From Dryocola sp031988645 (GTDB lineage Bacteria > Pseudomonadota > Gammaproteobacteria > Enterobacterales > Enterobacteriaceae), in contig NZ_CP150452.1 of assembly GCF_051307045.1 (NCBI RefSeq), forward strand, positions 1,922,001-1,986,000: a stretch of 64,000 bases of DNA, read 5' to 3'. The position numbers and the translations under genes are program-made. Each line of letters starts with the position of its first letter. The first letter of the stretch is position 1. Under the pieces are notes generated by a model. That model searched no databases, was not told where the DNA came from, and was given only the letters and a program-made list of their open reading frames with translations. This document shows positions 17,574-26,072 of this stretch, one piece after another.

Positions 17574-18791
17574 GTGGTTGCTGACAGCCAACCGGGCCAT
17601 ATCGATCAGATTAAACAAACGAATGCGGGCGTGGTTTACCGCCTCATTGACAGCCATGGCCCGGTATCGCGTATCGATCTTTCTCGTCTGGCGCAGCTTG
17701 CTCCGGCCAGCATTACTAAAATCGTGCGCGAAATGCTCGAAGCGCATTTGGTGCAGGAGACGGAAATCCAGGATCCCGGCAGCCGCGGCCGTCCGGCGGT
17801 GGGGTTGATGCTGGAAACGGAGGCCTGGCATTATCTTTCGGTACGCATTAACCGCGGCGAAATTTCGCTTGGCCTGCACGATCTCAGCAGCCAGCTGATC
17901 GTCGAAGACACCCTATCCCTGCCGACCGAAGACCCGAGCCCGCTGCTGGAGCGTGTTATCAGCCAGGTGGACCATTTTTTTATCCGCCATCAGGACAAGC
18001 TCGAACGCCTGACCGCCATCGCTATTACCCTGCCGGGTATTATCGATACGGTGCGCGGTATCGTGCACCGGATGCCGTTTTATGACGTCTGCGATATGCC
18101 GCTGGGGGAAGTGCTGGAAAACCATACCGGCGTGCCGGTCTTTATTCAACACGACATCAGCGCCTGGACGATGGCCGAAGGGCTGTTTGGCGCATCCCGC
18201 GGCGCGCGCGACGTTATTCAGGTGGTTATCGATCATAACGTGGGCGCAGGAGTGATCACCGATGGCCGCCTGCTGCACGCTGGCAGCAGCAGCCTGGTAG
18301 AGATTGGCCATACGCAGGTCGATCCCTACGGCAAGCGCTGCTACTGCGGCAACCACGGCTGTCTGGAAACCATCGCCAGCGTCGAAAGCGTGCTGGAGCT
18401 GGCCCAGCTGCGCATGAACCAGTCGATGGGCTCAATGCTGCACGAGCAGCCCCTGACGGTGGAGTCCCTTTGCGATGCGGCCCTGCAGGGCGATCTTCTT
18501 GCCAAAGATATTATTCTGGGCGTCGGCGTAAACGTAGGGCGTATTCTCGCCATTATGGTGAACCTGTTTAACCCTCAAAAGATTCTGATAGGTTCGCCCC
18601 TTAACCGCGCGGCGGATATTCTCCATCCGGCCATTGCAAGCTGCATTCGCCAGCAGGCTTTACCGGCCTACGCCCAGCATATGATTGTCGAAAGCACCCA
18701 GTACAACCACCGCGGCACAATGGCGGGCGCGGCGCTGGTAAAAGACGCAATGTATAACGGTTCGTTACTGATTCGCCTGCTGCAAGGATAA
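17574..18791 (+). CDS. mlc: Global sugar regulator Mlc (ROK family)
   Basis: DNA-binding repressor of PTS and other sugar genes, sequestered by unphosphorylated EIICB-Glc during glucose uptake. The 405 residues match E. coli (406): a winged helix-turn-helix at 10-70 (GPVSRIDLSRLAQLAPASIT), then a ROK domain with the zinc motif GHTQVDPYGKRCYCGNHGCLE and ROK core GVITDGRLLHAG. The start is GTG, as in E. coli, after AGGGAG. An Mlc-like operator sits in the leader. It is downstream of ynfL in the same direction with 124 bases between. Confidence 0.97.
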   Translation: MVADSQPGHIDQIKQTNAGVVYRLIDSHGPVSRIDLSRLAQLAPASITKIVREMLEAHLVQETEIQDPGSRGRPAVGLMLETEAWHYLSVRINRGEISLGLHDLSSQLIVEDTLSLPTEDPSPLLERVISQVDHFFIRHQDKLERLTAIAITLPGIIDTVRGIVHRMPFYDVCDMPLGEVLENHTGVPVFIQHDISAWTMAEGLFGASRGARDVIQVVIDHNVGAGVITDGRLLHAGSSSLVEIGHTQVDPYGKRCYCGNHGCLETIASVESVLELAQLRMNQSMGSMLHEQPLTVESLCDAALQGDLLAKDIILGVGVNVGRILAIMVNLFNPQKILIGSPLNRAADILHPAIASCIRQQALPAYAQHMIVESTQYNHRGTMAGAALVKDAMYNGSLLIRLLQG

Positions 18792-18916
18792 TCATTTTCA
18801 TTGATCCACTAAAAATTGCGCTATCTCAATCTGGTCAATCCACTCTTCTTTTAGACTTCCGGAACTGAATTATTCAAATTTCTAACTAGTTTTTGTGTAC
18901 TACCCCGGGAGTTACC

Positions 18917-19597
18917 ATGCTTAAGCGTTTCTTTATTACAGGCACCGATACCGCGGTCGGCAAGACGGTGGTGTCTCGCGCCCTGCTGCAGGCGCTGGCC
19001 GCCAGCGGCAAATGCGTTGTCGGCTATAAGCCGGTAGCCAAAGGAAGCAAAGAAACGCCAGAAGGATTGCGTAATAAAGACGCGCTGGTTCTGCAAAGCG
19101 TTTCGTCGCTGGCCCTGCCTTACGCCGCCATTAACCCCATCGCCCTGAGCGAAGAGGAAAGCAGCGTAAACCACAGCTGCCCCATCAACTACACGCTGCT
19201 GTCCGACGGCCTGTCGCGCCTGTCGGGCCAGGCCGATCACGTCGTGGTCGAAGGCACCGGCGGCTGGCGCAGCCTGATGAACGACCTGCGGCCGCTGTCG
19301 GAATGGGTGGTGCAGGAACAGCTGCCCGTGCTGATGGTGGTGGGCATTCAGGAAGGCTGTATCAACCATGCGCTGCTGACCGCGCAGGCCATTGCCAACG
19401 ACGGCCTGCCGCTGGTGGGCTGGGTGGCGAACCGCATCAATCCGGGCCTTGCCCACTACGCCGAAATTATCGACGTGCTGCGCAAAAAACTGCCTGGCCC
19501 GCTGGTGGGCGAACTGCCGTACCTGCCGCGCGCCGAACAGCGCGAGCTTGCGCAGTACATCGATTTATCCCGGCTCCAGATAGGCGTCACGGCTTAG
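18917..19597 (+). CDS. bioD2: Dethiobiotin synthetase-like BioD2 (YnfK)
   Basis: ATP-dependent carboxylase family protein of 226 residues. The P-loop is GTDTAVGKT (K16), and the middle (VVVEGTGGWRSLMND) and C-terminal half are nearly identical to E. coli YnfK. BioD closes the ureido ring of dethiobiotin; the YnfK paralogue is not in the bio operon and its role is less clear. The ATG at 18917 matches the E. coli start; an upstream in-frame ATG at 18893 is less likely. The gene marks the end of the conserved block: an accessory cluster begins on the other strand 87 bases later. Confidence 0.92.
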   Translation: MLKRFFITGTDTAVGKTVVSRALLQALAASGKCVVGYKPVAKGSKETPEGLRNKDALVLQSVSSLALPYAAINPIALSEEESSVNHSCPINYTLLSDGLSRLSGQADHVVVEGTGGWRSLMNDLRPLSEWVVQEQLPVLMVVGIQEGCINHALLTAQAIANDGLPLVGWVANRINPGLAHYAEIIDVLRKKLPGPLVGELPYLPRAEQRELAQYIDLSRLQIGVTA

Positions 19598-19639
19598 GAT
19601 TTCGTGAGCGGCGGGAAGCGAACGGCCGCAAAGCGAAAG

Positions 19640-19666
19640 GAGGATCCTGCGTATGGCAGGATCCTC
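19640..19666. terminator. Hairpin at the bioD2 / accessory-cluster boundary
   Basis: GAGGATCCTGC-GTATG-GCAGGATCCTC, perfect 11-bp arms, between the converging bioD2 and bicupin genes. No T run is visible. Confidence 0.55.
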
Positions 19667-19684
19667 ACCGCTAATCAGACGCCT

Positions 19685-20851
19685 TTAATCTGGCCGGGCG
19701 ATTTTTTCGCCGGCCCGCCGCGCCGTGGCAGGTAAAATACTGGCGATCGCCACGTAGCCATCCGGATCGATACAGCGGTCATGCGCCTGCGCCTGCTCGA
19801 TAATGTCGCGATCCCAGTAAAGCGGTTTACGCCTGTCGCCGCGGGTGGTCAGGGTAGCCTCCATCTCACCATCAACGGCCCGGTAGCGCCGCCAGCAGCC
19901 GCCCGGCACCGATACAACGGAGCCTTCCACGGCGATAATCGTCACTTCCTCTTCCTGCCGGTTATAGGTCACCTCCAGCGTGCCTTTAAACAACATCAGC
20001 ACCTGAACATCCGCACAGCAGTGCAGGCCGACGCGATGATCATCCTGAATACGCAGCCACTCTACGGAAAACCCGTGGGGGTTAACAATTGGCGGCGCGC
20101 TGTTGCGATCCTGCGAAATGCCAAAGCCGATAACCGGCGCCAGCTCCGCGCCGTGGCCGGGCAGGATAGCGTCCAGCAGCGCCTGGCTTGACCACTGCCG
20201 CTGCTCGCCGCTCACCGCTCGCCGCTTCATTTCGTCAACGGAGTAATCGCGCAAAGCGGCGATCTGTTCAGCAGCCAGCGGCTGCAGCAGCTCGCTTTCG
20301 GCGGGCCGGGCATCGCCGGCCTCCACGTCGATAAGCATATTGTCACGGCTCAGGTACAGGCCGTATTCGCGGGCGGCGTCAAGAATTGACGGGTGCCAGA
20401 TAATGCCGCCGGTGTTGTCTCCGCCCAGCACGGTGAACACCATGCCGTTGGTTTCCTGCGGGCTGACGTTGGTAAAGCCGCGGAAAATCCACGTTGGAAT
20501 CGACAAAATGGCCGGGGCGCTGAGCTCTGCTTCATGCTCGCCGTTGGCCCCCCAGCGAAAGCGCCAGCTTCCCTCATGAATCAGGAACACCTCGGCGGTA
20601 AAGTGCAGATGCAGGTTATTCGTCACGCCCTTAGGCATGGCGGCGGCGCCAATATTAAAGCCGTGCGCCTCGGGAATATTCACCACCTGCGACGCGGACT
20701 GGGTGACGCCGGGGCCGATAAAAGAGTAGTTCTGCTTGAGGTGCGAGCCCGGCAGCTTACAGTCAATAAAAGCCACGCTGCAGGAAACCCGGTCTTCCGG
20801 CAGCACCAGACGGCGGCGCGCTTCTTCCTGGGTCAGGGTTACGTATTGCAT
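19685..20851 (-). CDS. Bicupin protein of the accessory catabolic cluster
   Basis: 388-residue protein with two cupin domains. The first has a canonical motif 1, G75-x5-H81-x-H83-x3-E87-x6-G94 (HLHFTAEVF); in motif 2 the expected fourth ligand is Arg (PTWIFRGFTN, R124), so the site is incomplete. The second domain (about 240-330) is degenerate, with GLHCCADVQVLMLFKG. Ring-cleavage and other dioxygenases share this layout, but sugar-acid isomerases and binding proteins do too; I do not assign a reaction. It is the last gene of a leftward operon and has a good AGGAGG site 12 bases after the aldolase gene. Confidence 0.75.
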   Translation of the reverse strand: MQYVTLTQEEARRRLVLPEDRVSCSVAFIDCKLPGSHLKQNYSFIGPGVTQSASQVVNIPEAHGFNIGAAAMPKGVTNNLHLHFTAEVFLIHEGSWRFRWGANGEHEAELSAPAILSIPTWIFRGFTNVSPQETNGMVFTVLGGDNTGGIIWHPSILDAAREYGLYLSRDNMLIDVEAGDARPAESELLQPLAAEQIAALRDYSVDEMKRRAVSGEQRQWSSQALLDAILPGHGAELAPVIGFGISQDRNSAPPIVNPHGFSVEWLRIQDDHRVGLHCCADVQVLMLFKGTLEVTYNRQEEEVTIIAVEGSVVSVPGGCWRRYRAVDGEMEATLTTRGDRRKPLYWDRDIIEQAQAHDRCIDPDGYVAIASILPATARRAGEKIARPD

Positions 20852-20863
20852 ATTGATCCTCCT

Positions 20864-21655
20864 TTAATAGCCAGATGTGCCGCTGGCGGACGGTGTTTCA
20901 CCGCGCGCCAGCGCGATAGCTTCGCGGGCGGCGCGGCCAAGCTGCATAACGTCATTGGCGGGGGTGACAAAACTGAAGCCCTGCGCCAGGCGGTCCGCCG
21001 CGGCCTGGCCGGAGGTGCAGAAGATCCCGGCGAGCTTGTTATGCTCCCGGCTGCGGGCCAGCACGAGCTCCACGGCGGCAAGCATCTCCGGATGCTGGGA
21101 CTCGGCGCTGGCGCTGCCCGTCAGGGTTAGCGAGAGATCGTTTGGGCCAATAAACACGCCGTCCAGCCCGTCGGTTGCCAGAATCGCGTCCAGGTTTTCC
21201 AGCCCTTCGCGGGTTTCAATCATCGCCAGCGTCAGGATCTCGTCGTTGGCGTGTTGAGGATAATCTTTGCCGCCGTAGAGCAGCGCCCTCGCCGGGCCAA
21301 AGGAGCGGTTGCCCAGCGGCGGATAGCGGCAGGCGGCGACGAATTGCCGCGCCTGTTCCGCGGTGGAAACCATCGGGCAGATGATCCCCCAAGCGCCGGC
21401 ATCCAGCAGGCGCATAATCTGCGCGGGATCGTTGCTGTTAACCCGCGCAAGCGGCAGGGCCGGCGTAGCGGAGAGGGCCTGCAGCATCGCCAGCGCGCTG
21501 GCGAAGTCAATCATGCCGTGCTGCATATCGACGGTGACCGAATCATAGCCCTGGTGCCCGGCAATCTCGGCGCTATAGCCGGAAGGGATGGCGAGCCAGC
21601 CGTTAATAATCGGCTGCCGGCGGCGAAAGGCCGCTTTTAAGGTGTTGCTTCTCAC
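20864..21655 (-). CDS. HpcH/HpaI-family aldolase
   Basis: Class II, metal-dependent aldolase of 263 residues. Family residues are in place: H46 in DMQHGMIDF, R71 in ARVNSND, and metal ligands E147 (MIETREGLEN) and D173 (IGPNDLS). Relatives (HpaI, RhmA, GarL) split 2-keto-acids into pyruvate or an analogue and an aldehyde, so a carbon-carbon cleavage step is likely here. The start is a GTG at 21655 overlapping the TGA of the hydrolase gene, which indicates coupling. The substrate is not known. Confidence 0.85.
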   Translation of the reverse strand: MRSNTLKAAFRRRQPIINGWLAIPSGYSAEIAGHQGYDSVTVDMQHGMIDFASALAMLQALSATPALPLARVNSNDPAQIMRLLDAGAWGIICPMVSTAEQARQFVAACRYPPLGNRSFGPARALLYGGKDYPQHANDEILTLAMIETREGLENLDAILATDGLDGVFIGPNDLSLTLTGSASAESQHPEMLAAVELVLARSREHNKLAGIFCTSGQAAADRLAQGFSFVTPANDVMQLGRAAREAIALARGETPSASGTSGY

Positions 21656-22395
21656 AAGAGTGTCTCCTTTATCCAGTTACGCAGGGCATCGGCCACCGTA
21701 AGCGGCGCTTCCAGGGGCAGAAAATGGCCGCTGTCCGGCAAGGTTATCCAGCGTGCGTGCGGCGCAGCTTCCGCCGCGGCAAGATGATGTTGCGGGGTGC
21801 AGATACCGTCGCAGCCGCCGTTGAGGATTAGCGTCGGCGCGCCGTATTGCGCCAGCGCGGCGCGGTTATCGGCGCGGGTGATGGCGATTTCCGTTTGCCG
21901 GGCAAAAGTTTCGCTCCCGCACTCGTCGGCCATCCGGGTAAGGGTGGCATGCAACGCCCGGTCATCAAGACGCGCCGGGGCGACATAGCGCGGCCACATC
22001 GTCGCGCTCAGCCAGTTGCCCGTTCCCTGACGGGCGGCATCCTGCACCGCGGCCCGGCGGCCGGCGGCGTTATCAGGCGCATCGCTAAAGGGGTTAACCG
22101 AAATCAGCGCCAGCCCGGCAAGACGCTGGGGCGCGTCCGCCAGCATCTGCAATGCGACGATGGCGCCGAGGGAAAAGCCCGCCAGGCAAAAACGCGGCGG
22201 CAGGGCGCTGAGCAGCTGCCGGGCCTGCGCGGGGGCGGAAGCGGCGCCGCTGAGGGTCAGGCTGCTGACGCTGCTGACGTTCAGCGCGTTAATAACCGGC
22301 TGCCAAAGGCGGTGGTTACACAGGGTGCCGCCCAGTAAAATCAGCGGAGCGCGTTGGTTATCCAGTAGCGGAAAAGCACAGGTGGATTCGCTCAT
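21652..22395 (-). CDS. Alpha/beta hydrolase
   Basis: Alpha/beta-hydrolase-fold protein of 247 residues (251 from an alternative start at 22407). The nucleophile elbow is GFSLG, the acid is the Asp in NGGCDGICTP and the base the His in DSGHFLPLE. It resembles small cytosolic esterases, lactonases and carbon-carbon hydrolases. The ATG at 22395 overlaps the SDR stop as ATGA, typical of coupled operon genes. In this cluster it could open a lactone or cleave an ester before the aldolase acts; this is inference. Confidence 0.8.
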   Translation of the reverse strand: MSESTCAFPLLDNQRAPLILLGGTLCNHRLWQPVINALNVSSVSSLTLSGAASAPAQARQLLSALPPRFCLAGFSLGAIVALQMLADAPQRLAGLALISVNPFSDAPDNAAGRRAAVQDAARQGTGNWLSATMWPRYVAPARLDDRALHATLTRMADECGSETFARQTEIAITRADNRAALAQYGAPTLILNGGCDGICTPQHHLAAAEAAPHARWITLPDSGHFLPLEAPLTVADALRNWIKETLL

Positions 22396-23159
22396 GTTGC
22401 CGTCCATCCGCCGTCAACCAGCAGCGCGGCGCCGGTGATTAACGCCGCCGCCGGGGAGGCGAGAAACACGACGGGTCCCATCACGTCCTCGAGCGTTCCA
22501 AGGCGCCTGAGCTTGATATTGTCCAGCACGTAGCGGCTGAACGCCGGGTCGGACAGGCTGGCGCGCGAAAGCTCGGTGGCGATAAAAGTCGGACACAGGG
22601 TATTGACCCGGATGCCCGCCTCTCCCAGCTCCAGCGCCATGGTTTTGGTCAGCCCTTCGAGGGCAAATTTCGACGCGCAGTAAACGCTGCGCTCGGGGCC
22701 GCCGACGTGCCCCATCTGCGAAGAGATATGAATGATGGAGCCCGCGATACCGCCTGCCTTCATCCGGCGGGCAACCTGCTGGCTCAGAAAGAAGGTCGCC
22801 CGCAGGTTGAGCGCCATCACCGCGTCGTAATTTTCCTCGCTGACGTCCAAAAAAGGCTGATGGCGCGCCAGCCCGGCGCTGTTTACCAGAATGTTGAAAT
22901 CCGGCAGCGTGCCCAGCTTCTGCCTGACCTGCGCGGTGTCGGTAATATCCAGCTCCAGGGTTTGGAGCCGCAGGCCGTCCCGTGCTGCAAGCCCGGCGGC
23001 TTCGCTAAGCTGCCCGGCGTTCCTGGCGGCTATCCATACCTGCGCTCCGGCGCGCGCAAGGGCCACAGCTGCGGCAAAACCTATGCCTCTGGAACCGCCG
23101 GTCACCAGCGCCCGCTGGTCATCCAGACGGAAATCAGGCGAAGAGGGAAGGGTAAGCAT
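22392..23159 (-). CDS. Short-chain dehydrogenase/reductase
   Basis: Classical SDR of 255 residues with the coenzyme motif TGGSRGIG (20-27), NSAG (93-96) and the catalytic set S146, Y160 and K164 (YCASK). The sequence around the C-terminus (TLCPTFIATEL and ITGAALLVDGGW) resembles gluconate 5-dehydrogenase-like enzymes. It should oxidise or reduce a hydroxyl/keto group of the pathway intermediate with NAD(P). Its ATG shares one base with the stop of the 44-codon ORF upstream (TGATG). Confidence 0.85.
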   Translation of the reverse strand: MLTLPSSPDFRLDDQRALVTGGSRGIGFAAAVALARAGAQVWIAARNAGQLSEAAGLAARDGLRLQTLELDITDTAQVRQKLGTLPDFNILVNSAGLARHQPFLDVSEENYDAVMALNLRATFFLSQQVARRMKAGGIAGSIIHISSQMGHVGGPERSVYCASKFALEGLTKTMALELGEAGIRVNTLCPTFIATELSRASLSDPAFSRYVLDNIKLRRLGTLEDVMGPVVFLASPAAALITGAALLVDGGWTAT

Positions 23160-23293
23160 CAGCCGGCCTCTTTTACGTCGATGGCGAAGATCGAGAATTC
23201 GCGGGGCATTTTGCGTTTTTCGCAGCGGCGCGCGAAAATATCGCCCCGCTGACGTGCAGATAAATATTTATGACTTTTTAAATACTGCGCCAT
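23159..23293 (-). CDS. 44-residue ORF coupled to the SDR gene
   Basis: Small, basic reading frame of 44 codons, starting MAQYLKSHKYLSARQRGD and ending AIDVKEAG. It has a strong ribosome site (GGAGAA) 6-11 bases upstream of the ATG, and its TGA overlaps the SDR ATG. It lies 86 bases after the transporter gene. I recognise no family; it may be a real small subunit, a translation leader for the SDR, or a gene remnant. Its position in a compact operon and strong start signals make translation likely. Confidence 0.5.
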   Translation of the reverse strand: MAQYLKSHKYLSARQRGDIFARRCEKRKMPREFSIFAIDVKEAG

Positions 23294-23379
23294 GATGTTC
23301 TCCGTTACTGGTATACGCGCGCCTTGCCCGCCCGAATAAACGGGAGGCGACGCTGTTAAATTAAATAAGGTCGGATTGC

Positions 23380-24630
23380 TTAGGCTTTATTGCCGTAATT
23401 CTGCGCCGCGGCTATTTTCCCCGTCGCCGTGGGGCAGGCGGCCATTTTATTTTGCCGTTGGTTTACGCTGCGAGCCGCCAGCGGAGTTAACAGCATCGCA
23501 ATAAATGTCAGCACGCCAATTAATAAATAGCCCGAGGATAAATTAATATGCTGGAGCATCAGGCCCATTAATACCGGCCCGACAAACATGCCGCAGGAAT
23601 AAATTGTCTGAAACAGCCCCATGCGCGTGGACTGCTCGTCTTCGACGGTATTCACCACGCTTAGCGACATAAATACCGCGAAGGCCATGCCGAACGAAAA
23701 ACCGCCGACGGATTGCAGCAGATAAATAAGGTACATATTGCTGGTAAAGGGTACGCCGACGGTGGATACCAGCTGTAGGAAAATGCCGAGCACTGCCGTA
23801 TTCACCAGCCCCAGCCGCTTATAGAACACCGAGCTGCACAGGGCGATAGCCAGCGCGTAGAAGATCAGATGCAGGTTGCTGAGCAGGGTAAGAATGCCCG
23901 CTTTGGCGCCGAGCTGCTGCGCATAGATTGGCGTTAAGGTGTCGCGAGTGGCGAAAGGCACCAGAATAACCACCGTGGCCAGCAGGCCAATAAGCCAGAC
24001 GGAGCCGTCGCCCAGCTGGCGCTTTGCGCCGGCAATACAGGCTTTAAGGGTGGGCGCGCGGGCGGCATCGTGAATTTCTTTAATGCGGGTGGTGAGAATC
24101 AGGGCCAGCAGCGCGGAAACGCTGGAGACGAAGTAGCCAATGTTTTTGTCGAAAAAGTGGATCAGCGCGCCGCCAATACAGTTGCCGAGGAAGACGCCCA
24201 GCGGCCCGGCCAGCGCGAGCAGGGCGACGGCGGCGGGCGCGTCTTTCCTGTCGAAATAGCGAATAAACAGGATGTTGTACAGCACCCAAGTGGCGGCGGT
24301 GAAGCCATCCGCGGCTTTGGCGAGGTAGAGCGTGGTGGCGTTCGGGTGCAGATAGGCGATGGGCCAGGTGACCAGCGGCAGCAGCAGGCTGAACTGGATA
24401 AATATCTTCCGGCTCTTTACCACATCCGAAAGAATGCCAATCGGAAAGCGCACGAACAGGGTGGCAAGCCCGCTGGCGCCCATGATCATTCCCACCACCT
24501 CCGGCTGCATCCCTTCGCTAATCAGCATCGGGGCGAGGAAGGCGTCAATGCTGTGGATACAGATGTAAAACAGCACGCTGATGGTAAAAAAGAGTCTGAC
24601 TTCGGATCGACGAAAAAGGGCACGAAACAT
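23380..24630 (-). CDS. MFS transporter of the accessory cluster
   Basis: Major facilitator of 416 residues and about 12 helices, beginning MFRALFRRSEVRLFF; the family-type loop RFPIGILSDVVKSRK is at about 60-75. The start at 24630 follows AAGAGGT; a start at 24681 lacks a ribosome site. It heads the leftward operon and faces the LacI-type regulator gene, which suggests it imports the pathway substrate. No specific substrate can be read from the sequence. Confidence 0.85.
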   Translation of the reverse strand: MFRALFRRSEVRLFFTISVLFYICIHSIDAFLAPMLISEGMQPEVVGMIMGASGLATLFVRFPIGILSDVVKSRKIFIQFSLLLPLVTWPIAYLHPNATTLYLAKAADGFTAATWVLYNILFIRYFDRKDAPAAVALLALAGPLGVFLGNCIGGALIHFFDKNIGYFVSSVSALLALILTTRIKEIHDAARAPTLKACIAGAKRQLGDGSVWLIGLLATVVILVPFATRDTLTPIYAQQLGAKAGILTLLSNLHLIFYALAIALCSSVFYKRLGLVNTAVLGIFLQLVSTVGVPFTSNMYLIYLLQSVGGFSFGMAFAVFMSLSVVNTVEDEQSTRMGLFQTIYSCGMFVGPVLMGLMLQHINLSSGYLLIGVLTFIAMLLTPLAARSVNQRQNKMAACPTATGKIAAAQNYGNKA

Positions 24631-25000
24631 GGTGGTGAACCTCTTAAATATTAATGGGTTATTACCAATCAAGTACGGCATTAACCGGCTGTGTTTTTAG
24701 GTCTGAACCCGCTGTCGCCGGTAAAACTGACGGTGTATTTTGTTTTCTATGCATACGTATTCAATCGTTGAAGTTACGAAAAGGTTTCAGTTTTGTAAAG
24801 GTAGAGTTTGTAAATGTGAAAAAAATAATTTTGGCTGTTGCATACGCATGCAAAGATGGTGTAAGTATAAAAAACAGACATTCCGGCGGGGGGTGAAAAT
24901 GGCCGCACTGGTATTCCCCCCGCGGTCCGTTACACTGATGCAAGCCCCTGTTTTTATTTCAGATGTGTCATGACGGGAATGTTGATAAGGAACAGCGACA
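24631..25000. other. 370-base divergent control region of the accessory cluster
   Basis: This AT-richer gap separates the transporter and regulator genes. It holds a perfect palindrome TTGCAT-ACGC-ATGCAA (24838-24853) and a second TGCATACG with an ATACGTAT core (24750-24760); both are candidate operators for the LacI-type regulator. No gene is seen. Confidence 0.5.
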
Positions 25001-26072
25001 ATGAAACGTAAGACTTTTGGGCCCGTGACCTCACAGCAGGTGGCGCAAATCGCCGGGGTGTCACAATCTGCGGTATCGCGCACCTTCACGCCGGGGGCGA
25101 GCATTTCGCCCGCCACGCGTGAAAAAGTACTGAAGGCCGCTCGCGAGCTTGGCTATCGGCCCAACGCTATCGCCCGCTCGCTGAACACCGCACGTTCGCG
25201 CATCGTCGGCGTGGTGATGTCCTATTTCGACAACCAGTTTTATCCGCAGGTATTGGAAGCGCTGGCGCAGAAGCTGGACGAGCTTAACTATCACCTGCTG
25301 CTGTTCGTCGGCGATCGCGACGGCAACGTGGACAGGATTTTTGACCAGATCATGCAGTACAGGGTCGACGGCATCGTGCTGGCCTCGGTGTCGCTGTCCA
25401 TTGAGCTTTCCGAGGAGTGTCTGGCCGCGGGCATTCCGGTGGTGCTGTTTAACCGCAGCGAAGAAAACGGCGTGGCCTCAAGCGTGAATACCGATAACGA
25501 AGCCGCCGCCCGCCAGATAGCCGAATTTTTACTCGCCGGCGAGCATAAGCGCTTTGCCTATGTCGCCGGCCCTCGCGGACTCGTCGGTTAACCTGGCGCG
25601 GCAGAACGGCTTTGTGAACCTTCTGCGGGGAAAAGGCATTGAGGATATACGGGTGGTGCAGGGAGATTACGATGCGCAAAAAACCGCGCGCGCGGCCCGC
25701 CAGCTCTTTTCCGCGCCGCAGCCGCCGGACGCTATTTTTGCCGCCAATGACCATATGGCGCTTACCGTGATGGACGTTGCCCGCTACGAGTTTGGCCTGC
25801 GCATTCCGCAAGACGTATCGGTCATCGGCTATGACGACACCGGCCCGTCCGGCTGGCCCTCTTACGCTCTGACCTCCGCTTCGCAGCCGGTGGATGAGAT
25901 GGTGAGCGCGACTATCGCGCTGCTGATGAAACAGATTGAAAGCGAAAGCATTAAGCCGGAGCAGGTTGTAGTGCCCGGCGCTCTGGTAGTACGCCATTCG
26001 GCCCGGCGTCCGCATTTTGGCGTGGTCGAAAAAGACGGACTGTCCGTGTTCCAGCCGCAGGAGGTTGAATGA
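25001..26072 (+). pseudogene. LacI-family regulator, one-base frameshift
   Basis: LacI/GalR regulator, about 356 residues if one base is removed. The helix-turn-helix is at residues 10-30 (SQQVAQIAGVSQSAVSRTF) and the binding core runs through VGVVMSYFDNQFYPQVLEAL. Frame 1 stops at 25591; the rest (DSSVNLARQNGF ... VIGYDDTGPSGWPSYALTS) continues in another frame from about 25575. The shift is at GGCCC (25568-25572), a run shared by all six frameshifts in this window, so a read error is likely. The corrected stop overlaps the next gene as ATGA. It probably controls the divergent transporter operon and its own arm. Confidence 0.85.
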
